Source: JAYVYM01 sp046593925
GTDB taxonomy: Bacteria > Actinomycetota > Actinomycetes > Mycobacteriales > SCTD01
DNA: 29,996 nt
Reading direction: 5' to 3'
NCBI GenBank assembly: GCA_046593925.1
Contig: JBKJQN010000112.1
Coordinates: 1-29,996 of the forward strand
Shown: piece after piece, positions 17,127 to 24,037 of the stretch
How the letters are laid out: every line of letters begins with the position of its first letter
Position numbering within the stretch: the stretch's first letter is position 1
Program-made: the position numbers and the translations under genes
The notes under the pieces: model-generated
Database searches by the model: none
What the model saw: only the letters and a program-made list of their open reading frames with translations
Told to the model about the DNA's origin: nothing

Positions 17127-18278
17127 TCAGAAGTAGTCGAGCAGGCAGGGTGTGCGGCCGCCGAGCAGGTCGAGGCCGGGCACGTCCTGCTCGAGCAGCC
17201 CGACGCGCTGCAGCATTCCGGTGCCGGCAACCCCCGACCACAGCAGCGCCAACCCGCGTACGTGCAGCCGGGGCGGTCCCGGATCGGTCCGGTCCAACCT
17301 GCCGACCCCGTCCGCGACGCTCAGCCGCCACGGCCCCTCGTGCCCGGGGATGTCGGGGTCGACCAGCGTGAAGGCCGCGTCCAGCCGCAGCTGCGACGGC
17401 CAGCCGCGGGCCGCGACGGCGCCGGGGGCATCGGTCACCCGCAGCATCCAGGGCTGCGACCGCTCGGGTGGCGGCAGCGTCGCCTTCAGCAGCAGCCCGA
17501 CCTCCTCGACCGGGCCCCGCCACAGCACCGTCCCCGCAACGGCGTCCCAGGCACCCAGCGATCGCAGCAGCGCAGACGACGAAGCAGCGTCCGAGCCGAC
17601 GAGGTGAGCGACCTTGACCTGCGACTGCGGGCCGTAGCCGCGGCCACGGTCGTAGGCCAGGTAGCCGACCTCGCGGCCGTCGCGCTCGGCCAGGGCGACC
17701 ACGTCGTGGCGGAGTACGTCCAGGGCGCCCCGCGGGAAGCTCGGGCCCACCCGGGTGAGCTGGCCGTCGGTCCCCCGACCGTGCGCTGCCCACAGCGCAG
17801 CCAGCGCCGGTACGTCGGCGTGCTCAGCAGCGCGGACGACAACCGGGCCCGGCTCCCCGGCGTCCCGCAGCGCGGAGGTAGGCAGCACCGTTTCGTCCAG
17901 GGACCCGACGAGCTCCCAGCCGAGCGGCCGGTAGATACCGGGTGCGGTCGGAAACAGCACGCTGATCGGGCCGACGCTGCGCATGTGGTCGAGCAGCGAG
18001 CGGACCAGCCGGGTGGCCAGCCCACGGCCGCGGGCGAGCGGGTGGACCGCGACGCCAGCGACCCCCGCCATCGGGACCCTTCGACCTCCCCACCACTGGT
18101 CGTACGTCCGCAGCGAGGCCTTCGCGAGCAGCCGGTCGCCCTCGAGCACGCCCCAGGCCCGTGAGCCGGCTGGCGGCGGCTGGGCCACTGCTCCGGGGTC
18201 CCCACCGAAAGCCAGCGTCCCGAGGGCCCAGGCCTGCTCGCGGTCGTCAGGTCCGAGCTCGCGCAGGACTTCGCTCAC
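17127..18278 (-). CDS. Eis-like GNAT N-acetyltransferase
   Basis: A 383-residue protein with the Eis (enhanced intracellular survival) layout: an N-terminal GNAT domain, a second GNAT-like domain and an SCP2-like C-terminal domain. The acetyl-CoA loop is VAVHPLARGRGLATRL at 76-91. PTAPGIYRPLGW holds Tyr116, matching the proton-donor Tyr of Eis (there in PTAPGIYGRYG). The chain ends in Asp-Tyr-Phe, and a C-terminal Phe carboxylate acts as general base in Eis. Known Eis proteins acetylate aminoglycosides or lysines, but the natural substrate here is unknown. The GTG start overlaps the recN stop (GTGA). It occupies the place held by Rv1697 and mctB in mycobacteria. Confidence 0.85.
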   Translation of the reverse strand: MSEVLRELGPDDREQAWALGTLAFGGDPGAVAQPPPAGSRAWGVLEGDRLLAKASLRTYDQWWGGRRVPMAGVAGVAVHPLARGRGLATRLVRSLLDHMRSVGPISVLFPTAPGIYRPLGWELVGSLDETVLPTSALRDAGEPGPVVVRAAEHADVPALAALWAAHGRGTDGQLTRVGPSFPRGALDVLRHDVVALAERDGREVGYLAYDRGRGYGPQSQVKVAHLVGSDAASSSALLRSLGAWDAVAGTVLWRGPVEEVGLLLKATLPPPERSQPWMLRVTDAPGAVAARGWPSQLRLDAAFTLVDPDIPGHEGPWRLSVADGVGRLDRTDPGPPRLHVRGLALLWSGVAGTGMLQRVGLLEQDVPGLDLLGGRTPCLLDYF

Positions 18279-20080
18279 GGCGCGCGGCCGGCGTTCTGAG
18301 CCACGAGCCTGCCGCCGGCGTCCTGCGCCCCCGCGTCCTGCACGCCGGCGTCCTGCGCGACCAGCGCGCCCGCGTTCGCCAGTAGCTCCTCCGCGTGCCC
18401 ACGGGCCAGCCCGCTGTCGAGGCCCGCGAGCATCCGGGACAGTTCTGCCACCCGGCCGGGGCCATCCAGCCGAGCGACCCCGCTGCGCGTCACGCTGCCG
18501 TCGTCGCTCTTGACCACGAGCAGGTGGCTGTCGGCGAACGCGGCGACCTGCGGCAGGTGGGTGACGACCAGCACCTGGTGGTCGCGGGCGAGCCGCGCGA
18601 GCCGGCGACCGACCTCCACGGCGGCCCGTCCGCCGACCCCGGCATCGACCTCGTCGAAGACCATCACCGGCACCGGGTCGGCGCCGGCGAAGACCACCTC
18701 GACGGCCAACATGACCCGGGACAGCTCGCCGCCGGACGCACCCCGGTGCAGCGCCCGGTCCGGCGCCCCCGGGTGGGGGGCGAGCAGCAGCTCGACGTCA
18801 TCGACGCCGTCCGGCCCAGCGGCCAGGACCCGGTCGCCGACGGGCAGACCCGCGGGGTCGTCGCGGCAGGAGACGGCCGCAGTGACCCGCGCGTGCGGCA
18901 TGGCGAGGTCGGCGAGCTCACCGGTCACGGCGGCTCCGAACCTGGTGGCCGCCGCCGTACGCGCCGCCGTGAGCTCGGCGGCGAGTGCGCCGAGCGACGC
19001 GGCGACGGCGGCGTCCTGCTCGGTGAGAGCGGCCCGCCGGTCGTCCGTACCGTCGAGCTCGAGCAGCCGGCCCGACGCCGTGGCGGCCCAGACGAGGACG
19101 GCGTCCACGTCGCCGCCGTGCCGGCGGACCAGCGCGGTCAGCACTGCGAGCCGGTCCTGAGCGGCCGCCAGCTGGCCCGGGTCGACGTCAACGGAGGCCG
19201 CGTAGGACGCGATGTCGCCGGCGACGTCGGCCGCGAGGTAGGCGGCCTCCGCCACCCGGGCCGCTAGGGCGCCGAGCTCCGGGTCGGCGGGGGCGGCCTG
19301 CTCCAGGGCCCGTCGCGCCGCGGTCAGCAGGCCAAGTGCGTCGCCGGCCGCCGGGTCGTCGGTGCCGGTCAGCGCCTGCGACGCCGCGGAAGCGGCCGAC
19401 AGCAGCTCGTCGGCGGCGTCCAGACGTCGGATCTGCGCACGTACCCCATCGTCCTCACCGGGCTGCGGCGCCGCCGCCTCGACCTCGGCCAGCCCGAGCC
19501 GCAGGAGCTCGGCCTCGCGCCGGCGTTCCGTGGCCTCGGCGGTCAGCCGGTCCAGCTCGGCCCGGACCTCCCGCCAGCGCACCCACTGCCCCCGGAACCG
19601 CTCGCGCAGCAGCAGGACCGGGTCGCCGCCGAACCGGTCGAGCGACGCCCGCTGCCTGGCCGGCTGCAGCAGGCGCTGCTGGTCGCTCTGGCCGTGCACC
19701 GCGACGAGGGTCTCGGACAGCTCAGCCAGCATGCCGACAGGCACGCCGTGACCGCCCAGGTGCGCACGGGAGCGCCCGTCGGCCGAGACCGCCCTGGAGA
19801 CCAGCAGGACGCCGTCGTCGAGCTCGCCGCCCGCGTCGAGGGCCCGGGTCACCGCGGGGTGGTCGGCAGGCAGCGCCAGCCGCCCCTCGACGACGGCGCG
19901 GGCGGCGCCCGGGCGCACCCGGCCCGCGTCGGCGCGGCCCCCGAACAGCAGACTCAGGCCCTGTACGACCATCGTCTTGCCGGCGCCGGTCTCGCCGGTG
20001 ACGACCGTCAGGCCGGGGGCGAGCTCGAGCAGGGCGTCGTCGATGACGCCGAGGCCGCGGATGCGCATCTCCTCCAGCAC
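18275..20080 (-). CDS. recN: DNA repair ATPase RecN
   Basis: RecN is an SMC-like ATPase acting at double-strand breaks. The 601-residue product has Walker A GETGAGKT at 29-36 in the first block, a long coiled-coil middle rich in Arg/Glu/Ala (about 150-370), the ABC signature GASGGELSRVMLA and Walker B VMVFDEVDAGVGG near the C terminus, and VTHLPQVAAFAD after it. The GTG at 20078-20080 is chosen because it gives the usual start (LEEMRIRGLGVIDDA). The ATG four codons later would have GGAGGAG touching it. The last 30 residues are an unusual repeat-like tail (QDAG repeated three times). There is a 43-base gap to the nadK stop. Confidence 0.95.
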   Translation of the reverse strand: MLEEMRIRGLGVIDDALLELAPGLTVVTGETGAGKTMVVQGLSLLFGGRADAGRVRPGAARAVVEGRLALPADHPAVTRALDAGGELDDGVLLVSRAVSADGRSRAHLGGHGVPVGMLAELSETLVAVHGQSDQQRLLQPARQRASLDRFGGDPVLLLRERFRGQWVRWREVRAELDRLTAEATERRREAELLRLGLAEVEAAAPQPGEDDGVRAQIRRLDAADELLSAASAASQALTGTDDPAAGDALGLLTAARRALEQAAPADPELGALAARVAEAAYLAADVAGDIASYAASVDVDPGQLAAAQDRLAVLTALVRRHGGDVDAVLVWAATASGRLLELDGTDDRRAALTEQDAAVAASLGALAAELTAARTAAATRFGAAVTGELADLAMPHARVTAAVSCRDDPAGLPVGDRVLAAGPDGVDDVELLLAPHPGAPDRALHRGASGGELSRVMLAVEVVFAGADPVPVMVFDEVDAGVGGRAAVEVGRRLARLARDHQVLVVTHLPQVAAFADSHLLVVKSDDGSVTRSGVARLDGPGRVAELSRMLAGLDSGLARGHAEELLANAGALVAQDAGVQDAGAQDAGGRLVAQNAGRAP

Positions 20081-20123
20081 ACGGCGACAGTACGGCGGGC
20101 CCCGGGCAGGATCGGGGACGCGG

Positions 20124-21023
20124 TCAGCCGGTGCGCCGCTCCGCAACCCCGCGCCAGCCCTCTACCGGCAGCCCGAACTTGCGCACCAGGGTGTCGGTGA
20201 ATGGTGTCGCGTGGGTACGGGCAAGCAGCACCGGTACCCGGCCGCGCCGGACCTCCACCCGGGTGCCGTGCGCCAGCGGCATGGTCCGCCGGCCATCGCT
20301 GGACAGCACCGCCTCGGCGCCGCTCGCCAGCACCTCGACCGCGATCACCGAGGTTGGCGCCACCACCAGCGGCCGGGCGAACAGCGCATGCGCGCTGATC
20401 GGCACCAGCGTGAGCGCCTCGACGGTCGGCCAGACGACCGGTCCGCCGCCCGAGAAGGCGTAGGCCGTCGAGCCGGTGGGTGTCGCGGCCACGACGCCGT
20501 CGCAGCCCCATCTGGACAGCGGGCGGTCGTCGACCTCGACGACGATCTCGAGCATCCGCTCGCGGGCCGCCTTCTCGACCGAGACCTCGTTCAGCGCCCA
20601 GCCGTGCCGCTCCGGACTGCCCTCGAGGAGCACCCGGACGTCCAGGGTCATCCGCTCCTCGACCTCGAACCCGCCGTCCAGCACCAGTTCGACGGTCGCG
20701 TCGAGGTCTTCGTACTCGGCGGCGGCCAGGAACCCGACCCGGCCCAGGTTGACCCCGAGCAGCGGCACCTCGGCCTCACGCGCCAGCTCGGCGGAGCGCA
20801 GGATCGAGCCGTCGCCGCCGAGTACCAGCACCACCTCGGCGCCGGCGGCCGCCCGACTGTCCAGCGCGCAGACCTTCACTCCGGTCAGCCCGATGTCCTG
20901 CGCCTCCTCGGCCAGCACCCGCACCTCGACGCCGGCCTCCTGCAGGCGGCGTACGACGCGGCGCGCGGCCTGCGCGGTCTCGTCGCGGCCGGTGTGGGCG
21001 ACGAGCAGCACCGAGCGGGTCAC
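20124..21023 (-). CDS. nadK: NAD kinase
   Basis: NadK makes NADP from NAD with ATP or polyphosphate. The 299-residue product has GGDGS at 69-73, the GVNLGRVGFLA motif, the NE pair at 145-146 (ALNEVSVE), and the ATPTGSTAYAFSGGGP motif of the catalytic domain, all diagnostic. It starts with GTG at 21021-21023, twelve bases after the tlyA stop. Length fits actinobacterial PpnK. It lies between tlyA and recN exactly as in mycobacteria. Confidence 0.96.
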   Translation of the reverse strand: MTRSVLLVAHTGRDETAQAARRVVRRLQEAGVEVRVLAEEAQDIGLTGVKVCALDSRAAAGAEVVLVLGGDGSILRSAELAREAEVPLLGVNLGRVGFLAAAEYEDLDATVELVLDGGFEVEERMTLDVRVLLEGSPERHGWALNEVSVEKAARERMLEIVVEVDDRPLSRWGCDGVVAATPTGSTAYAFSGGGPVVWPTVEALTLVPISAHALFARPLVVAPTSVIAVEVLASGAEAVLSSDGRRTMPLAHGTRVEVRRGRVPVLLARTHATPFTDTLVRKFGLPVEGWRGVAERRTG

Positions 21024-21035
21024 CGGCTCACCCTC

Positions 21036-21827
21036 TCATCGCGGTCCGTCAGCGAGCGCGCGCATCAGGTCGGCCTCGACGAGCGGCGGTGCGCCCGCCC
21101 GCAGCCACAGGAAGTACTCGACGTTGCCGCTCGGTCCGGGCAGCGGGCTCGCCACGACGCCGCGCACCCCGAGTCCAAGCGCCGCCGCCTGGCCGGCGAC
21201 CGTGCGTACGGCGTCGGCACGCAGCGCCGGGGCGCGCACCACACCGCCCGAGGGCAGCCGCTCGCGGCCGACCTCGAACTGCGGCTTGACCATCGGCAGC
21301 AGGTCGCCGCCCGGCCCGGCGCAGCGCGTCAGGGCGGGCAGCACCAGGCCCAGCGGGATGAACGACAGGTCGGCCACCACCAGGTCGACCGGCCCGACCT
21401 GCTCGGGCTCGAGCGCCCGGACGTTCGTCCGGTCCAGCACCGTCACCCGGCTGTCACTCTGCAGAGACCAGGCGAGCTGGCCGTACCCGACGTCGACCGC
21501 GACGACGTGCGTGGCGCCCCGGCGCAGCAACAGGTCGGTGAAGCCGCCGGTCGACGCGCCTGCGTCCAGGACCCGTTTGCCGGCAGGGTCGTAGGAAAAG
21601 GCGTCGAGCGCACCGGCGAGCTTGTGCGCGCCGCGGGACACGTAGGCCTCCCCGGCCGGTTCGTCGACCAGCAGCGGCGTGCCGGCCTCCACAGCCGTCG
21701 CAGGCTTGCTGGCCACCGCGCCTGCGACCCGCACCAGCCCGCCCATGATCAGCGTGGAGGCGTGCTCACGGCTGCGCGCCAGGCCACGGCGGACGAGCTC
21801 GGCGTCCAGTCGGGCCCGTCGGGGCAG
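21036..21827 (-). CDS. tlyA: TlyA-family 2'-O-ribose rRNA methyltransferase, apparent CTG start
   Basis: TlyA methylates cytidines in 16S and 23S rRNA and sets capreomycin sensitivity in mycobacteria. The methyltransferase domain shows VLDAGASTGGFTDLLL and DLSFIPL, followed by VKPQFE. The first ordinary start is the ATG at 21746, but that would cut the S4 RNA-binding domain in half. In the same frame, upstream codons encode PRRARLDAELVRRGLARSRE, which is the family N terminus. No ATG, GTG or TTG lies between that segment and the in-frame TGA at 21831-21833. The only fitting start is the CTG at 21825-21827, with GAGGG seven bases upstream. This gives 263 residues, close to Rv1694 (268). Confidence 0.88.
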   Translation of the reverse strand: MPRRARLDAELVRRGLARSREHASTLIMGGLVRVAGAVASKPATAVEAGTPLLVDEPAGEAYVSRGAHKLAGALDAFSYDPAGKRVLDAGASTGGFTDLLLRRGATHVVAVDVGYGQLAWSLQSDSRVTVLDRTNVRALEPEQVGPVDLVVADLSFIPLGLVLPALTRCAGPGGDLLPMVKPQFEVGRERLPSGGVVRAPALRADAVRTVAGQAAALGLGVRGVVASPLPGPSGNVEYFLWLRAGAPPLVEADLMRALADGPR

Positions 21828-21830
21828 CGC

Positions 21831-21980
21831 TCAGCCCTCGTCGAGCCGGGCGAGCTCGGCCTGCAATGCACGATCGACCTGCTCGTACGCCGCGATGTGG
21901 TCGCCGACCGGTCGGTCCTTGAGGGCAGCGAGCCGCTGCCCGACCGCGGCGACAATGCCCGGGGCGGCCTCGTCAGCCAC
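21831..21980 (-). CDS. Conserved 49-residue protein upstream of tlyA (Rv1693-like)
   Basis: A short frame of 49 residues beginning VADEAAPGIVAAVGQRLA and ending ELARLDEG. It is too short for usual gene finders. Support comes from context: a small ORF precedes tlyA in mycobacteria (Rv1693, 58 residues), its GTG start overlaps the stop of the upstream phasin-like gene by eight bases, and its stop is four bases before the tlyA CTG. The sequence is predicted amphipathic helix throughout, with a central DRPVGDHIAAYEQVDRAL segment. The function is not known; it could be a helical partner or a translation-coupling leader for tlyA. Confidence 0.7.
   Translation of the reverse strand: MADEAAPGIVAAVGQRLAALKDRPVGDHIAAYEQVDRALQAELARLDEG
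21835..21839 (-). promoter_or_regulatory. Ribosome binding site for the CTG start of tlyA
   Basis: GAGGG on the minus strand, seven bases before the CTG at 21825-21827. It lies inside the last codons of the upstream small ORF, as expected for coupled translation. Confidence 0.55.
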
Positions 21981-22911
21981 CGGCAGGACCCGGTCCGGAC
22001 GGTGTCGCGCCCAATGAGCCTGCCGACCGGGGCCCGGTCGTGGCGTGAGGTGGTGGCGCGAGGATTCCGGCGTCCTTCGTGGCGGCTGCCCCCGCGGCCG
22101 GAGCCTTCGCGGGCGCCTTCGCCGGTATCTTCGTGGGCGCTGTCGCCGCCGGCGCGTTCACGGCTGGCGCCTTCTTCGCCGGCGCGTTCACGGCCGGCGC
22201 CTTCTTCGCCGGCGCGTCCACGGCCGGCGCCTTCTTCGCCGGCGCCTTGACGACCGGCGCCTTCTTCGCCGGTGCGTTCACGGCTGGCGCCTTCACGACC
22301 GGTGCGTTCACGGCCGGCGCCTTCACGACCGGCGCGCTCTTCGCCGGTGCGTTCACGACCGGTGCCGTCGCCGCCGCCGCCTTCTTCGCGGGCGTGTTCA
22401 CGGCCGGCGCCTTCACGACCGGCACCTTCTTGGCTGGCGCGTTCACGACCGGCGCGCTCTTCGCGGGTGCGTTCACGACCGGCAAGGGTGGCCGTCCCGG
22501 AAGCGCCTCCTTCGCGGGCGCCTTCTTCGCGGGCGGCAAGGGTGGCTTCCCCGCGGACCCGGCCGTGCCGGGTGCCCCCGCGGCCTTGCCCGGTGCGCGG
22601 GCGGCGGCTGACCGCACGTCGCGCAGTTCGGTCTCCAGGACCCGAAGCCGCGCGGCGAGCTCCCCGACCTCGTCGGCGGACGCCAGCCCCACCAGTCCCA
22701 GCGCCCGGTCCACCTCGAACTTCACCAGCGCGTTGACGGCCTCGCGGTTGGCGCGGCTCTGGGCGACGACGTCTTCGGCGAGCGTCGTGACTTGCTCGGC
22801 TGTCGCTTCACCCTGGGCCACCAGCGCCTTCGCGGCGGCGACCGCCCGCTGGCGGGTGACCTCGCTCAGACTGGCCGCCAGGGACAGGTAGGCCTTCAGG
22901 GCGTCGCGCAC
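21973..22911 (-). CDS. Phasin-like protein with lysine/alanine/proline repeat tail
   Basis: A 312-residue two-part protein. Residues 1-110 are predicted helical and coiled-coil (AYLSLAASLSEVTRQRAVAAAKAL, then SADEVGELAARLRVLETELRDV), like PhaI/PhaF-type granule-associated phasins. Residues from about 120 to 290 are low-complexity repeats with APAKKAP, PVVNAPAK and PVVKAPAVN units, resembling the histone-H1-like tail of PhaF. The GTG at 22909-22911 is chosen because GAGGAGG lies five bases upstream. The open frame runs 24 bases further. It is the first gene of the leftward tlyA-nadK-recN run and is divergent from an SCP2-like gene. Repeat number is likely variable. The role in DNA or granule binding is inferred. 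Confidence 0.7.
   Translation of the reverse strand: MRDALKAYLSLAASLSEVTRQRAVAAAKALVAQGEATAEQVTTLAEDVVAQSRANREAVNALVKFEVDRALGLVGLASADEVGELAARLRVLETELRDVRSAAARAPGKAAGAPGTAGSAGKPPLPPAKKAPAKEALPGRPPLPVVNAPAKSAPVVNAPAKKVPVVKAPAVNTPAKKAAAATAPVVNAPAKSAPVVKAPAVNAPVVKAPAVNAPAKKAPVVKAPAKKAPAVDAPAKKAPAVNAPAKKAPAVNAPAATAPTKIPAKAPAKAPAAGAAATKDAGILAPPPHATTGPRSAGSLGATPSGPGPAGG
22090..22540. repeat. Imperfect in-gene tandem repeats encoding APAKKAP/PVVNAPAK units
   Basis: On the plus strand the unit reads roughly GGCGCCTTCTTCGCCGGCGC, with variants GGCGCGTTCACG and GCCTTCACGACCGG, repeated in blocks of about 12-30 bases. It keeps frame throughout and codes for the basic tail of the phasin-like protein. Confidence 0.85.
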
Positions 22912-22916
22912 GTCGT

Positions 22917-22923
22917 CCTCCTC
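22917..22923 (-). promoter_or_regulatory. Ribosome binding site deciding the phasin-like start
   Basis: GAGGAGG on the minus strand, five bases before the GTG at 22909-22911. Confidence 0.55.
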
Positions 22924-22991
22924 GGGCACCCTCACGGTGCGTGCCGGACCGTACCGCCTGTCGGGTACCGTCCGCGCCGTCCGGAGCGAGC

Positions 22992-22997
22992 AGGAGG
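22992..22997 (+). promoter_or_regulatory. Ribosome binding site of the SCP2-like gene
   Basis: AGGAGG, seven bases before the GTG at 23005. The preceding stretch 22924-22991 is the divergent promoter region; I see TACCGT as a possible -10 but no clear -35. Confidence 0.6.
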
Positions 22998-23004
22998 GGG
23001 TGTC

Positions 23005-23343
23005 GTGGCGACGCCCCGCGAGGTGGAGGCCGCCGTGCGGTCCCTGGTCGAGCGTCTCGCCGAGGTCGAGTTCGATGTACGCCGGAGGTACTGCGTCGAC
23101 CGGACGGTCTCCTGCCGGGTGAGCGACCTCGATGTCGTGTGGTCCGGCCGGCTGTGCGACGACGGGCTACGGGACCTAACCAGTGCTGGCGCCGACCGCG
23201 CGCAAGTCCGCCTGGCCGTCAACAGCGACGATCTCGTTGCGCTCAGTGACGGCCGGCTCGCCGTCCCCTCGGCCTGGGCAACCGGCCGCCTGCGCGTGCA
23301 GGCCAACCCGATGGACCTGCTCCGGCTCCGCTCGCTGCTCTGA
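23005..23343 (+). CDS. SCP2 (sterol carrier protein 2)-like protein
   Basis: A 112-residue cytosolic protein. The start is the GTG at 23005, behind a strong AGGAGG. The N-terminal half is a helix (PREVEAAVRSLVERLAEV) followed by the SCP2-like beta sheet with CRVSDLDVVWSGRL. The C terminus GRLRVQANPMDLLRLRSLL has the pattern of SCP2-type lipid-binding domains (RLRVxGDPxDLLRL). Small SCP2-like genes occur near tlyA in several actinobacteria. Ligand and role are unknown. It is divergent from the phasin-like gene and convergent with the HAD phosphatase. Confidence 0.7.
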   Translation: MATPREVEAAVRSLVERLAEVEFDVRRRYCVDRTVSCRVSDLDVVWSGRLCDDGLRDLTSAGADRAQVRLAVNSDDLVALSDGRLAVPSAWATGRLRVQANPMDLLRLRSLL

Positions 23344-23510
23344 CCGTACTCATGCGCTGGCCTTCCCCTTGAGCGGAGGTGGCGCGGTGATGGCAGTGCT
23401 GACCGGTCTGGCCGAAGATGGGCGGGACCGACATCGCGTGGCGTGGGATGTGCATCGGTCGGCGCGATCCAGCCGCGTGCCCTGCTGGCTTGCGGGCGGT
23501 CATCCGGCGT

Positions 23511-23533
23511 AGCTGGGGCCGCGCCCCCCAGCT
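23511..23533 (+). terminator. Hairpin with U-rich 3' flank, possible terminator of the SCP2-like transcript
   Basis: AGCTGGGG at 23511-23518 pairs with CCCCAGCT at 23526-23533 around a 7-base loop. On the plus strand it is followed by TGTGTGTTCT, moderately U-rich. It lies 168 bases beyond the SCP2-like stop. Confidence 0.4.
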
Positions 23534-23564
23534 TGTGTGTTCTGGCCATCTGGCCAGCACACAA
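23533..23564. repeat. Inverted repeat with TTGTGTG/CACACAA arms
   Basis: TTGTGTG (23533-23539), TT, CTGGCCA (23542-23548), TC, TGGCCAG (23551-23557), CACACAA (23558-23564). Fourteen paired positions are interrupted by the two unpaired Ts. Confidence 0.85.
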
Positions 23565-23610
23565 AGGCCGTCCGCGGCCGGCTCCACACACCCACGCAGC
23601 CGCCGAGGCC

Positions 23611-23656
23611 CCGGACATTGTGTGCTTGACCGTATGAGTAAGCACACAATCTCCGG
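23611..23656. repeat. Long inverted repeat, 17-base arms, TTGTGTG core
   Basis: CCGGA, C, ATTGTGTGCTT (23611-23627), then 12 bases, then AAGCACACAAT, C, TCCGG (23640-23656). The arms are perfectly complementary except for one C:C pair. The TTGTGTG core is shared with the repeat at 23533. Confidence 0.9.
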
Positions 23657-23660
23657 CTGA

Positions 23661-23676
23661 CCGGCCAGAAGGCCGG
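23661..23676. repeat. Short GC hairpin
   Basis: CCGGCC at 23661-23666 pairs with GGCCGG at 23671-23676 around AGAA. It is the fourth stem-loop of the cluster. Confidence 0.7.
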
Positions 23677-23696
23677 CTAGAGGGCCGAGGCGTTGG

Positions 23697-23898
23697 CGGA
23701 CCGAGGCGACGCGGGACGGACCGGGGCGAGGCGAGGCGGACCGGGGCGAGGCGGACCGGGGCGAGGCGGGTCGGACCGAGGCGACGCGGGACGGACCGGG
23801 GCGAGGCGAGGCGGGTCGGACCGGGGCGAGGCGGACCGGGGCGAGGCGGGTCGGACCGGGGCGAGGCGGGTCGGACCGGGGCGAGGCGGACCGGGCAG
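23697..23898 (+). repeat. Minisatellite, 15-base unit with 5-base insertions, about 10.5 copies
   Basis: The basic unit is CGGACCGGGGCGAGG. Copies are 15, 20 or 25 bases long because CGGGT, CGAGG or CGGGA pentamers are added. Two copies carry the variant CGGACCGAGGCGACG. The whole array keeps a 5-base period and sits between two convergent genes. Confidence 0.92.
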
Positions 23899-24037
23899 TT
23901 GCCTTGCGTACTGGATGGCTGCGCTTTACCGGCGCTGAAGACCCTCGCCGAGCTCCTCGACAGCTGGAGTTCTCAGTTCGGACTCGTCGGGTCCCGCCAC
24001 AGAGTGCTGACAGCACCGCGCCACCGAGCGTCGGGGG

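Larger units (their letters stand above)
23344..24037. other. 694-base convergent intergenic region with palindromes and a minisatellite
   Basis: No credible gene is seen between the SCP2-like stop and the HAD stop. The first 165 bases are featureless. Positions 23511-23676 hold four stem-loops. Positions 23697-23898 hold a G-rich minisatellite. The last 140 bases, up to 24037, show nothing recognisable. Open frames here are repeat-driven (RGDAGRTGARRGG) and not gene-like. Confidence 0.7.

Noticed and set aside
22045..22891. Plus-strand glycine/alanine/phenylalanine repeat frames (AGAFFAGAFT) opposite the phasin-like gene
   Set aside because: They are the antisense of the Lys/Ala/Pro repeats; the minus frame has the ribosome binding site and coiled-coil head.
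23533..23650. Insertion sequence bounded by TTGTGTG ends
   Set aside because: The interval is only 118 bases with no transposase and no visible target-site duplication. A MITE is possible and is kept as a hypothesis in the findings.
23697..23898. CRISPR array
   Set aside because: The units are directly adjacent with no unique spacers, and no cas genes are nearby.
23693..23938. Frame encoding RGDAGRTGARRGG repeats over the minisatellite
   Set aside because: The repeat unit is divisible by five but not consistently by three across copies, no ribosome binding site is visible, and it ends in unrelated sequence. It reflects DNA repeats, not a protein.
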